Assembly: GCA_001600875.1 (NCBI GenBank)
Contig: BCLD01000002.1
Coordinates: forward strand, 1,247,596-1,311,595
Origin: Solicoccozyma terricola
Taxonomy: Eukaryota; Basidiomycota; Tremellomycetes; Filobasidiales; Piskurozymaceae
Reading direction: 5' to 3'
DNA length: 64,000 nt
Below are positions 47,234-58,687 of the stretch, piece by piece. The notes under the pieces are model-generated. The model worked only from the letters and a program-made list of their open reading frames with translations, searched no databases and was not told where the DNA came from. The position numbers and the translations under genes are program-made. Position 1 is the stretch's first letter. Each line of letters begins with the position of its first letter.

Positions 47234-48595
47234 TCAAAGTTTAGATTGTAATCCCCCCAGAAACCGTTTCACTATTATCATCATTTCATCCTGTTTTAAA
47301 CCATCTTCAACTGCATGAGTTGCACCTTCTAAAACCTCACTTGTGAAGAGTACAGTTTGATCACATGCTTTACGCCATTTGTTGAGGAGGTCTAGTTTAT
47401 TGGTTGTAGAAGGAACGTATTGGTCCGATCCGGACATTAGGAAGAGAAGTGGTATTCCAGATGGTAATTTACCAAATGTATCTGAAAGAGGACGATGCTG
47501 TGAGATTAGATATGTATGTCAATGACCAAACTCGGAGTTGGAACATTTTGATAACACCAAATTAACATACCCCGGTCCCTTCAGCTTCTTCCGAGGAAAT
47601 CGGAATATCAGAGCTGAAAAAATCATCATCGCCACTGCGAAGTGGAAAGAATTACCCCGCACGGGCCCATTACAATTCAGCCTTCTAAAACCTTTCCTTT
47701 CCAAAACGACTCCGCCGTAAATGATCTTTAACAACAACTCACCCAACGCATAACAAACTCCAACATCGATATGCAGTCATATATCGAATCCTAACTCCAG
47801 GGAAAGAAAAAGCTTCTGCGTACTCTTTGGACATTGTATCTTCCCCACGTCCTTCATCAACCATTCGCTCGGCCACTTTACTAGCTTCGATATGTTGAGG
47901 TTTACAGAATGCTTCACGATCTGATACGGGTGCCTGTAGGATTACACCGTTGATTGGAGTGAGTGGAGGGTCGGAGAGAAGGTATGTCATTATATCTTGA
48001 CAACCAGTTGAATGACCCATGATAACGATTCGGGACTTGTCTAGGGGAAGTGGGAGAAGGAGGGGGGGTGGGGGGATGATGTTCGTTGTCAGCCGCTTTT
48101 CGCGTGAATCGTTTGCCAGACACCACTACGAAAAACCAACCGACTCAACTCTGTGCTTTCAGATGTCTAACCACTGCATCTATCTCGATTGTATCCTGTT
48201 TTAACGTTGTCGTACCCCAATGGACATCGGCAGAACTTAGATGAGGAAGCGCTCTGAAGATATTGACGGAGAAGGATTTCAGTCAGTCGATTAACACCTC
48301 GAGGGTTCGATACAACTTACAGCGTCCAACCAATCTCTTTACAGAGTTCTGCCAATTTAGGAAGATAAGACACACTCCCAATCATATCAAAAAGTCCACC
48401 AACGAAGATGATCTAAAGGGAAAAAAGACTTTGAACGCTTGTTCCGTAACCGAGATCGAGGGATTTCCTCGAAAAACCAAACCTAAAACGCATACTCACC
48501 GCTCGCTCTGCGTCTGTGTCACCCGCAAGCAAGACCGGGAATCGTCTTCCTGGATCTACCTTGTATCGTTGGAGAATGCCTGGTATGGAAGTCAT
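47234..48595 (-). CDS. DUF1749-like alpha/beta hydrolase
   Basis: Start MTSIPGILQRYKVDPGRR at 48595. The next exons read IIFVGGLFDMIGSVSYLPKL and LSSADVHWGTTTLKQD, then IVIMGHSTGCQDIMTYLLSD with the nucleophile-elbow serine (G-H-S-T-G), an acid in SGSDQYVPS and the catalytic histidine in GATHAVEDG: a full hydrolase triad in the right order. VILQAPVSDREAF is typical of the DUF1749/UPF0613 group, which is found in fungi and plants and lacks an established substrate. The exon join around 47640-47760 is not clean: an SSDI...SSEEAEG exon is recognisable, but the obvious donor (GTTG|GTGAGT) and acceptor (CGCAG) leave the phase wrong by one. Either a splice choice I missed or a base error explains this. 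Confidence 0.78.
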
Positions 48596-49161
48596 GGTTG
48601 GAGCTTGGTGATGGAAGTTGGGAAGTTGGATGCTGTGTGTTGCGTTGCCGTGTAGCTGGATGGGTTGTGGGCCCCGCGATCGATGTGTGAATCACGTGAT
48701 TCAACTGAAATGTAAACAAACGGCACACCGTCCGGCCAGGAGTAACATATAAGCATTCAGGGGAAGCTTTCCCTCCGCTTCCATTGACAAGTTAGGTATG
48801 GTATGTCTGATGTAGAGTGCAGGAGCTGCACTGCACTGCATTGGCGGAGGCTCAGGTTCAATTCAGCAACCATAACTACCGTCTACCTCGCCTGACTGCC
48901 ATCCCACTCATAAACCCCACAACCCAAGCTCATAGCAAGCAGTTGATGTTGGCTATGGACGATACTGCATCTCATCGCCACATTTTTCATAACCCGCTTT
49001 CATTTTCACAAGATTATTAAATCCCAGCTCCTGCTACCTTTCCTACTCTCTTTCATTTGCGTTTTTTTTTCGCCGCATGTGGCTTCTCAATCTCACTCTT
49101 CCGAAGAACCTACCACTGATGGAGAAGTGGAAGCACCCGTTGTTTTCCCTGGGGTGTCGGA
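48596..49161. other. Intergenic region
   Basis: Upstream flank of the hydrolase gene and 3' flank of the orphan at 49162. A plus-strand open frame at 48817-49020 has no domain and no splice context. A T8 tract and CTGCACTGCACTGCA words are seen near 48820-49070. Confidence 0.4.
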
Positions 49162-49771
49162 CTACATGGTTCCAATTTCACTGGCTTCCAGAGTTGTAGG
49201 CTTGGTCTGGTCAAATGTGGAATCATCCCTTGTTTCCTCTGGCATCGTTTCAATTACACTGGCTTCAATAGTAGGCTTGGTGTGGTCAAGAAGGAATTAT
49301 CATTAGGTTTCCTCAGGAGGTCTAATACTTTGAGTGACTCACAGCTTCTTCCCTCACAGCCTCGGAGACGGAGTCTCCCTTGTCATCATAGTTATCTGGT
49401 CTCGGATTAGTAAGCCAAAATTCATCTCCCCACTGTGTGATCAAGTCCGTCTTATTGGATTGTGACTTGGAGCTATCTGATGTGGCGACTTTGGAAGACA
49501 GAAGTCGTCCATAATACACGTGGGTGCAGCTAATGACTTCTTTGTAATCCATAAAACAGTGTCGTTCAACAAACTTCTCCCACAAAGGCTCCATGTCTTT
49601 CCATGTTGCGACAGGCATCTTTTCCTCCTTTTCCATTTCCTTGGCAACTGCACGATGTATCCACTTCTGGTATTCTCTATCCACGCGAGAGGGATCTTTC
49701 CTACGCACATAATCGGTGATTGTGCAAAGTAGAAGGTGGTCCAGCAGTGAAGCGTCGGGCTCGTTACTCAT
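49162..49771 (-). CDS. Orphan charged protein
   Basis: Two exons, 49771-49343 and 49275-49162, keep phase with a 67-bp intron that has a good donor (GTGAGT) and a CTAAT branch site. The product starts MSNEPDASLLDHLLLCTITD and is rich in Lys/Glu/Trp in the middle (WKDMEPLWEKFVERHC). It ends with two related segments, KPT-x-EAS-x-I-E/G-TM, showing an internal duplication in the tail. Part of this duplication extends into the intron (DHTKPTIEAS), suggesting a recently changed splice boundary. No family or membrane segment is recognised. Confidence 0.45.
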
Positions 49772-50730
49772 AATCTTGGAGGCTTTGGACAAAGTTGAAG
49801 ATGTGGGTACGGGGAATGTATTGGTGTTGGTTGTTGGTGTTGACTTTCGAATTCTTGTGTTTTGGTACGAGGGTTTTGAATCGAAGTACCCTTCCACTTT
49901 TCTGAGTTGGCTGCCTTGCGGATGTTATATGCACGGCCAAGGCCTTGATTCTTGACTAGGAGGGTAATATCAAAGGAAAACATCAAACCCCTGTTCACTT
50001 TCTGTTTCAAGCAAGGTGGCACATCAGCTCAGGTGAAGGGTTGAGCTGCAGAGATCGCACCAATCCCACTACCTGTGTCAAGGGGATGTAAATATCAAGG
50101 GAAAGCGTACCATCCGGTATTTGTACACGTTTCAAAGTTCAATAGGGATAACACAAAGGCATGAGGTATCTCCTTTGCATGTCATACCAGAGGCTTCACC
50201 TGCAGCCAACGTGCCGTCTCACTGGGGAATACAACTGACAGAATTCTTTTTGAGCTTGAACGGTAACAACACACCAACTGAACTTCTTAACTAGGATTTT
50301 TGCTTATGATGTTGCTTGGCGCAGTCCGAATGGGAAGCTCTCACAGGGTCGGAAAACGACAATGGACTGGAAATCTGACAGATATGGGTAGGTCTTTAGT
50401 CTTTGATTAATACGACAGCGTTACCTTTCCCCCTCTTGAACTTATATTGGGTTTGTAGTTGGTAGCAATGCTTCTCAACGGGAGGGTAAAGGAGTTTTTC
50501 CACTCTTCATATAGGTAGCTGCAAGGTGTTCGAAGTTTATGATGTTCAAATAATGGGGTGTTGATGAGGAGAATTTTCCAGTATATAGAGCTCTGGACCC
50601 TGTATCTTACCCTCATCATCATTGAGAATGTTGCCACCGCCACCGCCAGACGAATACGCGAGTTCTCGCACCTTTCAAGCTCTTTTGTTTTCGCGAAACA
50701 GATCTGCATGAGCCATACAAGTCTGTTACG
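49772..50730. other. Intergenic region
   Basis: Nearly 1 kb of mixed sequence with no supported gene, promoter element or repeat on either strand. Confidence 0.4.
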
Positions 50731-51129
50731 ATGTGTGGAATTGATTTAGGTCTCCACCATGTAATCGACATCAAAACGACAAAAGGAGAAGGAGGTCTAG
50801 TATTTCCTGGGGCACGTCATTTGCCCAAAAGTGTCCTGAATAGGCTTCCGTCCTACTTGATGAGCTACCTCTCGCACACCTATATCAACCAAGCCCTGAC
50901 CTCTTGCCTCCCAAAAGTGATGCAATGGATACAACGCAGCCACAAACAACACTTGACACTCCAACTAATTGAAATAGATGTACGCCCCGTATCTGTCATG
51001 AAAACCATCAAAACTCCGGCTTTTTTCCATGTCATAAGTCAGGCCCTCTTTCCCCAACTTTTTCCAAACGAAACATCGACAACCGTTGTTATCCGTCAAA
51101 GGATAATAAGAGTAGACGATATCGGGTAA
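50731..51129 (+). CDS. Possible small orphan gene
   Basis: A single open frame of 132 codons from an ATG. It starts MCGIDLGLHHVIDIKTTKG, is mildly basic, and has amphipathic Leu/Ile segments (SYLMSYLSHTYINQALTS, FFHVISQALFPQLFP). It has none of the low complexity of chance frames here, but no known motif, no intron and no clear promoter. It could be a decayed gene fragment. Confidence 0.3.
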   Translation: MCGIDLGLHHVIDIKTTKGEGGLVFPGARHLPKSVLNRLPSYLMSYLSHTYINQALTSCLPKVMQWIQRSHKQHLTLQLIEIDVRPVSVMKTIKTPAFFHVISQALFPQLFPNETSTTVVIRQRIIRVDDIG

Positions 51130-51476
51130 AAGAAAGGGTGGGATATTATAGGTCTTGGTCTCCGAGGTTCGGACGGAACAGGGAGGAGAAGATCGTACGA
51201 CGTGGAGGTCCCGGGATAGGGTGGTCGTACTTTCTTGTGAAAGACCGGGATGGATTTTGAATAGGATAGTGTGTAGGGGAAGGTTTGGGATGATAGTGGG
51301 AAGGATTTAGGACAACTTTCTCTTGGATATTCCGATACCTAGAATGACATCGAAAAATTGAGGAGGTTTCAGCGTGAACTCCTATTGACGATTGACTGGA
51401 CCCACCCTACCTTCTGATATCACATCCCGATACTGCACACCCTCATTTAAAAGGAATGAGAAGGATTATAACCTAT
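51130..51476. other. Intergenic region
   Basis: 347 bp of 3' flank shared by the small orphan and the TRAPP subunit gene; nothing else is seen. Confidence 0.4.
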
Positions 51477-52173
51477 TTATCCACGCCTACCACCATCCAA
51501 CAACGACCCTAACAATTCCGCTCCTTCTCTCATCTTTTTACTTTCTCCCAATCCACCACCATGATGCCTAGATGTAATATGTTCGTTGTGCACAGAGGGA
51601 GGAAGGAATGGGTTTGATGTTGTACGGATGTATAACTGATGAATTGCTTTACATATCTATGAGGAAGATGAGGGTAGTGGGAGGTAAGTGATGACACCGG
51701 CAGATGTCGAGGAGAATGGGAAACGTACAGTCAACGCATCTATATCTTTGATTGTTCCATCGATCAAAGCTAGGCCAATAACGATCTTTAACCCTGTTGA
51801 CGTTCGATAACCGTACCTACACATGCACAAGTAGCAAGGTCAGTCATAACGTGGATGTCGAACATTACGAAGGACCGAACGGACATGACTAAATCATCCA
51901 TACTGAATAGCAGTCCTAGGAACCCTTCTCCTTTATCTTGTAGAGTCTCTATGATACACAATCATCAGTTGTTTTCCAAGTCGCAACACCTGTCACATCT
52001 CACTAACCTCTTTCCTCGAATACATCCAAACTAGCCCAAGCCAATTGCGCGTACCTCAACTCATCTTGTACGCCGGTATAGGAATGGATGTAGAGTGGGG
52101 TATTGAATGGCGAGGCGGAGATGATGGAGAAGGTAGCGAGATGGAGTGGGATGGAACGGATACTCGGGTCCAT
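51477..52173 (-). CDS. TCA17: TRAPP complex subunit TRAPPC2L/Tca17
   Basis: Four or more exons. The start MDPSIRSIPLHLATFSIISA (52173) leads into SPFNTPLYIHSYTGVQDEL and YAQLAWASLDVFEER, then LQDKGEGFLGLLFSMDDL, YGYRTSTGLKIVIGLALI, DGTIKDIDALT and an exon with VHNEHITSRHHGGGLGE. The sedlin-like longin fold order, with N/PLYI...SLDV(V/F)E and GYxTxT/SGxK(I/F)(I/V), is that of TRAPPC2L. It is a small subunit of the TRAPP tethering complex at the Golgi. An earlier in-frame non-ATG region upstream is excluded. The C-terminus is extended beyond the usual NPFY end. The ARF-GEF gene ends 121 bp upstream on the same strand. Confidence 0.82.
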
Positions 52174-52294
52174 CGTGGCCCAGAGGAGGGTGATGCTGAT
52201 GTTGATCGTCGAAGACGCAAGTTGCATCAACAGCAATGTCCCCACCACGTCCTATTCCAACAAGTAACACGTGACATAATCGGCGTATAGTCTT

Positions 52295-55200
52295 CTACTG
52301 GGCCACAACCACCGCTCTCTCTCTCTCCCTCTCTACAACTCCTTCGTCAACAGGCAACACCTGTCCCATGAACCCAGGTAAGAACCTCTCTATACGGTCA
52401 CACGCCGTGCTCCACAACCGCTTTTGAGTTTCCGTCCGCTGATCCACCACGTTCTCTGGCGTCGTACCGTCTGCCGCCTCCGGACGGGTAGATGTTGACG
52501 GGGGAGGGACCAGTATGTCGCTGGAATGCATCACCAGGATTACATTCTTGAGTGATTCTGGGACCGCCTCGTACTATTTTCAAGCCAAAAAGCCATCGTG
52601 GAAATATTATCAGTGATTATTTGGCGGAGGCCGCCATTTATCTCGAAAGAAGTCGAGAATCAACGCACCATTTGATCCCTCCTACTACCCAACATAAACC
52701 TCTCCAACCACGCCAAAACCTTCAAAAACAATTCCACCACCCCATCCTTCTCTTCAACTGTCACCACATACTGTAAGAACGTCTTACAAAGCATCGTGCT
52801 CGCTCTCAGTCTCGCTTCTTCCATACCCTCCGGGTCTCTGGCGTATACTTGCGGTTTAAGTAGTTCCTCGAAAACAGGGAAGAGTACTCGATCAAAGATC
52901 GTGTTGTATGTTGAATCGGTAGTTAGGAGTTGAGAAGTGGATAAGAGTCGGGAGAGGTAGGAGAGAGCGGATTGACGGATTTCAAGTGACGCGTTGACGC
53001 AGTGTTTTGCGATTACAAGGAGAGGTGGGAGCCAGAATGTGTTCCAGGCTGTGGACGTCGCGGGGTAGGGTGATATGCGGATAAGCCTCGAATCGTGCGA
53101 AAGCGGAAGCCGAACACTCTCTTCTCACCGTCTTCTGGGACCTTGTCGGACTGCCTGATCAACTCTGGAATTTGATCTTTCAGTTGGAAGAGTGTATCAA
53201 GCGCCGCTAGACCTCTTTCAACCGTCGGACCACTTGAAGAACCGGTGGTATCAGTTCTCGAAAACAAAAGTCTTCACCCACTCGGCCCTCCCCAAAACTC
53301 ACACAGTGGCAGGTGGCAAACTCCCTTTCCTTCCCAACTGCTGTCTACTAGCAGCCGCACCAGCAGCCGTAGCGAACTCATCCAACAACGCTACAACACC
53401 ACCGTAAGAGTCTGAGGTGAGTCCGCTTCCTACGGCACCAGTGGCCATTTTTCGCACAACGTCTAGGGTAACTTTGGATGCTTCGGGATGAGATACGGTT
53501 GCTCGGAAGAGAGCGCTGATGAGCCCCCATTCTGTTTGAGATCTGTGAGTGGGTCGCGAGGTGAGTATGGGGCCATAAAGTCACACAATATTTCACTTAC
53601 CGGACTACAGCTCGATCGCGTTCGAGAATCTTTGCTACGCCAGCCATCAATTGTTCTGATACGGCATTGAGAACAGTGGACGGAAGACTGCGAAGCACGT
53701 CCAAGGCGATATACAGTTGATCCCTGAGGTTGGGCTAGCAATACAACCGGCAAAAGCGGGTCAGCTACACAAAATCCGCGTCGGCGCCCAGTAAAGCCCC
53801 TCACCTGATCGCATATCAAGAGACACAATCGGAGAAGACCAACAACAGCTCTCTCGATCAGTAGAATGCTGTAAGATTGTGCTGAAGAAAGCAAGGAAGA
53901 GATGTAGTCGAATATGATTGGCCTGAGCAAAAGCGAAGGGGAGCTCGATGTTAACGAAACGGCATGCTTCGCTCCGCCGCACCAGGCGCTACCCACCAAG
54001 TCTCCGCAATATGTTCCGGCGATTTACTAGCAAGGCTAATCATCACCTCCAGATCAAACACACACGCAGGATCGTACGGCTGCTGAGCTTCATCGTACGC
54101 CGGAGACAACGGCCGACCAGACAGATCGAATCGGGACTTGCCGCCGGTCAGGAAGTCACGGCTGCGTCCCGATGTCCGTGCTTCTGCTAGCGACCGCAGG
54201 GACTGGATCGCGGCGAGGAGGGATTCTGGTGCAAGGTGGCTGTAGACGAGGGAGGTCGTTATCGTCAGTAAGAGTCCTCCTCTTGCAGACTTTTGCCTTC
54301 TGGCACTCACAGAATCTGCTCATACAGCACATCTAGCCGGCATGACGAGATGCAGTCGATAGCGGAGAGCGTGTTCTCGATATCCTCATTACTCGTCTCG
54401 ATCAGCGCGTCGGTGCTGGATCCGTACGGGCTGAGCAAATAAGATGATAGCGTTGACAAGAGCCCAGATTCGGCCCGGCGGTCCTCTCGTGCTGGATGCG
54501 GTACCGACGTCTTCAGAGGGATCGACGTGTTGCCCGAAAGAAAGTCCTCAAGCTGGCAGAGCTTGGCAGGCAGGAGAGAATGGATGAAGAGCGTTTGCAG
54601 CATCTCAAAGATCTGAGAGTTGACGAGGCGAGCAGTCAGCTTACGCTCGCACTCCCCTCCTGTCAGAAGATCCTCACCTGACCCCATCCCTCCCTGATGG
54701 CATCTCCATGCCCATTTACAATCGTGAAAAGGACGACAGTCGCCAATTGGCTCCGGAAGCTCGTTCCCAATCGAACGGACAAAGGCGACACCGTGATTGA
54801 CTGGTTCTCTCTCTCCACCACTGGGTGGTTCGCCGACTGATACCCCTCGTCGGTATCATCCAGCAAGCCCGTCGAATTCGAGAGCGACAGGACGACGCTG
54901 TCAAAGACCTCGGGAAGGTTGAATTTGCCGGCCAGAACGGCACACTCGCGGAAGCCAGCGACCGCTCGCTGTATAACGTACTCGTCCTGAGCGCTGCCTG
55001 TGAATGCAGAGGCGATGGCGGAGATGACTGGCCGCCAGGACAAATTGAACATGGCGACGTCGAATTCAGATGTATTGCAGACGAGGGTCTTGTCGGCAGT
55101 CGCAGCTCGCTGCATCAGGCTCTTCCAAGCGTAGTCAAAACCAGCTTGTCCGACGTGTTCCTGAGGCATAATGATCTCGCGCTTGCGGATGGACTCGTGA

Positions 55201-58200
55201 ATGCTTGCCTGCGAGTGAACGGAAGCAGGTAAGATCAAGCATTTCCCTTTTGTCATGATTTCGGAAGCTTACGAGGTAATCGTCGGCAAAGTTCTGGCCA
55301 TCGTTGACGCCACGAAGGTTGCGCTGATAATCCTCGATTGTCATACGTTTCTGAAAAGAGATGCTCAAGTGAATAAGCGGATCTTAACATGGACACTCGC
55401 AACTTACTCGATTCTGAGGGTTGTGCTGATCGGTGTTCAACATGATAACAGAGTACGCCAAGACGTATACTGCGTCTTGGGTGGCAATCTCGGCTGTGAG
55501 GGGTGATCGTTCAGCTTCATCAAAAGGTTTGCGATATGCATCAGATTGGACTAACGAGGATGGTAAGAGAAGAAGTGCTCGGCAAAAGTCTCAGTGATTC
55601 GAGAAATGGGCTGAGCCTCTCCCGGTAGTCGAAAGGATTCGAGAAGCTCTCGCATAGCGTCCGCGATGGATTTCTAAAACGGTTGCTCGCTTGATCAGTA
55701 GGATGTAACGAATGCCGTCATCACTCGTTCTTGCTCACCCCTTTAAAGTCAAACAGGCCAATGAATGCTTTCAATAGTTCTATGTTATCCGGTTGTGAGA
55801 GGTACTCCCCGAGCAATTTCTTATCCAGTCTCGGCTGTTTGCGCAGAAACCTCGCGAGAGCGAGCACCGTTCCCTTCTCGGAGGGCGCTGCCTCCTCGTC
55901 GATAATTCCATGCTCCTTCAGGAAAGCAACTCCCTTTCGAGGTTTTGCGTTGAATTCAGCAGCACCGGCGAGTAACTTTGCCTTGCGAGCCTTTGAAGCA
56001 GCGAGATCGGCAGTCTTGGGGTACTCCTACGGGATGCAATGGTCATATTCAGTATAACGCGTGGTCCTAAGAAACCGGATCGAGGCCTCACCGCTGGCCA
56101 TTCCTCTGCGGTCTGTGGATGCGCCAACGGCCGATGTCAGTATGCAAGTCTCTGTGCGCCGCGTCTACATGGATGTCTCACCTCCTCTGCACGCTCAGTC
56201 ATGTTACTGATAAACCCCAACAGGATCTCAAGGCAAAGTGATTGAGAGTTATCCAACGAATCCATTCCAGGTAAACCGGCATGCGGAGCGGTCAGCGACG
56301 GGTAAACACCCTGAATGACAACCAGTATCAGTTGGTAGTTCCCGCTGCGCCCTTGCCGACACATCACACTCACCCTTGTCAGAAACTCAACCAGCCGTTC
56401 AAACACATTATCACTCCCGGCATTGCAATCATAATTGACATAAAGATCCACCATGAAGCTCTTACTCGTCGCTAATTGTGCTAATGTCTCCATCATGAGT
56501 TCCTTTGTCTCTGGTAAGACAGGAGATGAATCTAATAACGGTCTTGGAGTCGTCGGCGTCAAAGGTCGTTCGGAATCTGCTGTAGAGCTCGAGCGTGGAG
56601 AGGAGGAACGATTTGGGCGAATGTGTAGGAGATGTGCAGGGATTGGAGAGGGTTGGGGTGGTGTTAATCGATCGATGAGGAACGTAAGGAAGAGTTCGAA
56701 TTGGAGTTTGAGATGGGGTAGAAGGGTCGCGAATAACGTAGAAAGGGTGCGAAGAGCTAGTGCGAGGACAGGAGGGTTGTCCGACCGGACGAGCTAAAAG
56801 GTGGAAATGGCGTTCGCAAGTTCAGTGAACTTCGCGCCGACATCCCAACCACTTGATTCCTTCAAAACTCACTTGAAAAAGATATCGACACCCTTCATCC
56901 CTCAACCCTTCAATTAAATCCTTCCACAACGCGATATGTTTCCCCCCAACCTCCAAAGCTGTATTCAATACTGCCATCGCAGACAGCCTCATCGAATCAG
57001 TATGCGTGAGGTCGTTCGGATCCAGAAGCGCAACAAGGACACGAAGTAGCTCGATAAGTGTAGGAAGTCCGTATGGGATGAATGGCGGGGGAGCTTGATC
57101 TGTGAGATAGAGATTTGGGTGTTTGCGTTAGTGGGGAATGCAGTAGGAATACCCCGTTTACGTTGTTTGTTACTGACTATGATCAATCTCTCCGATTTGT
57201 GGATCTGGCGTCTTCGATATCACCTTCTCATCGCCTTCTTCAGTCATATCCCCCTGCTCTTCTCCCTTCTCCTTCGAATCTTGCAAAACCTCCTTCTCCT
57301 CTTCTTCCACTATTCCCGGCTTTCCTCCAATCCCACCATCGATAACCACTCCTTCCCCTACCAATTCTCTTTGAAAAGTCTCCGGATCCAACTTTTTGAG
57401 TCTGACAAAACCAGCATGAACGATATTTTGAACAACAGTCTGAGCTGTCCTTCTTAAACCCTCTGCCAATCTAGCTCTTCCACCCATTCCTAATCCAACC
57501 TCTAACATCTCACAGACACCTTCATCCGTTAAATCGATTTCCAATGGTCCTGTTACTATCGTTTCGATCACTTTGAGGAGACGAAGAAGTACAACTTCAT
57601 CTTGTGCTGGGGAAGAGGAAGGGAATCGACAGTGTGCGAGAGTGGATGTGATGGCTGATATGGCTGATTGAAGGGGTGTAGGCGGTGTGGAAGTTGGTGT
57701 GGAGGCTGTACGTGTCGTAATGAAGAGTGGAAAGATGTTCGAAAGGAGATTGTGGAGTGAAATTAGAGCCAGAGCGGTGATTGGACCAGATGCGAGTGGA
57801 GATTGAATGACTGATAGGAAAGGTTGAATGATTTGAATTGGTTCGATGATTGTTATATCTGGGGAAGAAAACGCGGTAGTGTAGATCGTTAGCTCTGGCG
57901 GTTCCCAGTGAAGAAGTGAGGTGATGAGGGGTTTCCAACCCACCATCTGAATCCATGAGCTGTCGTCTTAAAGTTGCAAAACCACCCATCAAATCTATAT
58001 CCTCTCCATTCATTCCACTTCTCCTTGTCCCACCACCACCACCACTACTCGGCGTCTTCACCCGATCTATGGCAACCTTCTTCAACCCCAAACTCGAAGC
58101 GAGTTTATCCTGTTCCGCAACAAGCAACGAAGAAGCAGCGCTAGATGCTCCCCTTCCGCGATACGACGAGTAATACTGTGATGTCGAATTGGAAGACGCG

Positions 58201-58325
58201 GATGACCATCGCGAGTTACGACGCATTGCCGCTGAGACCGCTTGTATTTCTTGGAGGATGAGAAGACGAGGTGGGAGATCGAGGGTGTAGGAGGCGAGGG
58301 GTGGGGTGGGAAGAGGGTCGGCCAT
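52295..58325 (-). CDS. GBF1: Large ARF guanine-nucleotide exchange factor (GBF1/Gea1-Gea2 type, Sec7 domain)
   Basis: Starts MADPLPTPPLASYTLDLPPR (58325; an upstream in-frame GTG was rejected) and ends REREREAVVVAQ-like after a LWSTACDRIERFLPGF block typical of Gea/GBF C-termini. The Sec7 domain lies at about 56,060-55,200: AEFNAKPRKGVAFLKEHGI, FLRKQPRLDKKLLGEYLSQ, IADAMRELLESFRLPGEAQP with the catalytic glutamate in LPGEAQ, then YVLAYSVIMLNTDQHNPQN and KRMTIEDYQRNLRGVND. N-terminal DCB/HUS helices (TAQTVVQNIVHAGFVRL; FMVDLYVNYDCN) and C-terminal HDS helices (VISAIASAFTGSAQDEYVIQ) are present. It activates ARF1 on Golgi membranes for COPI coat assembly. About 20 exons; single joins were not all checked. 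Confidence 0.93.
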
Positions 58326-58687
58326 GATGGGGAAGATGGGGAGGACTGAGTGATGTGACAATGAGTGGGTATTGTGGTGGGTGTGTGATATGGATGGGAT
58401 GAATGCCACACGAGTTGTACCGTGTCACGTGCAACCACAATCCAAACTGTCGCGTTTCGTGTTCCCCATGTCCCCCGGGTCCCAGCTACGGTGCAGGTTG
58501 TATGCGAAATATGATTCGATACATATAACAGCACATCATCGGTGGTACAGCTTCCAAACATGCTCCTTCTAGCTTTTGAGGAAAAGGGGGAGTTGTACAC
58601 TTCTCCCCCTCGAACCCCCCTTTGTCAATGACTCGATCCTTTACATTGCAATTCATACAACAACCCATACATTTCCCTCCCAGCCGT

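Noticed and set aside
48280..48320. GGGTTCGATAC resembling a tRNA B box
   Set aside because: No A box at the right distance, no cloverleaf could be drawn, and it lies in an intron of the hydrolase gene.
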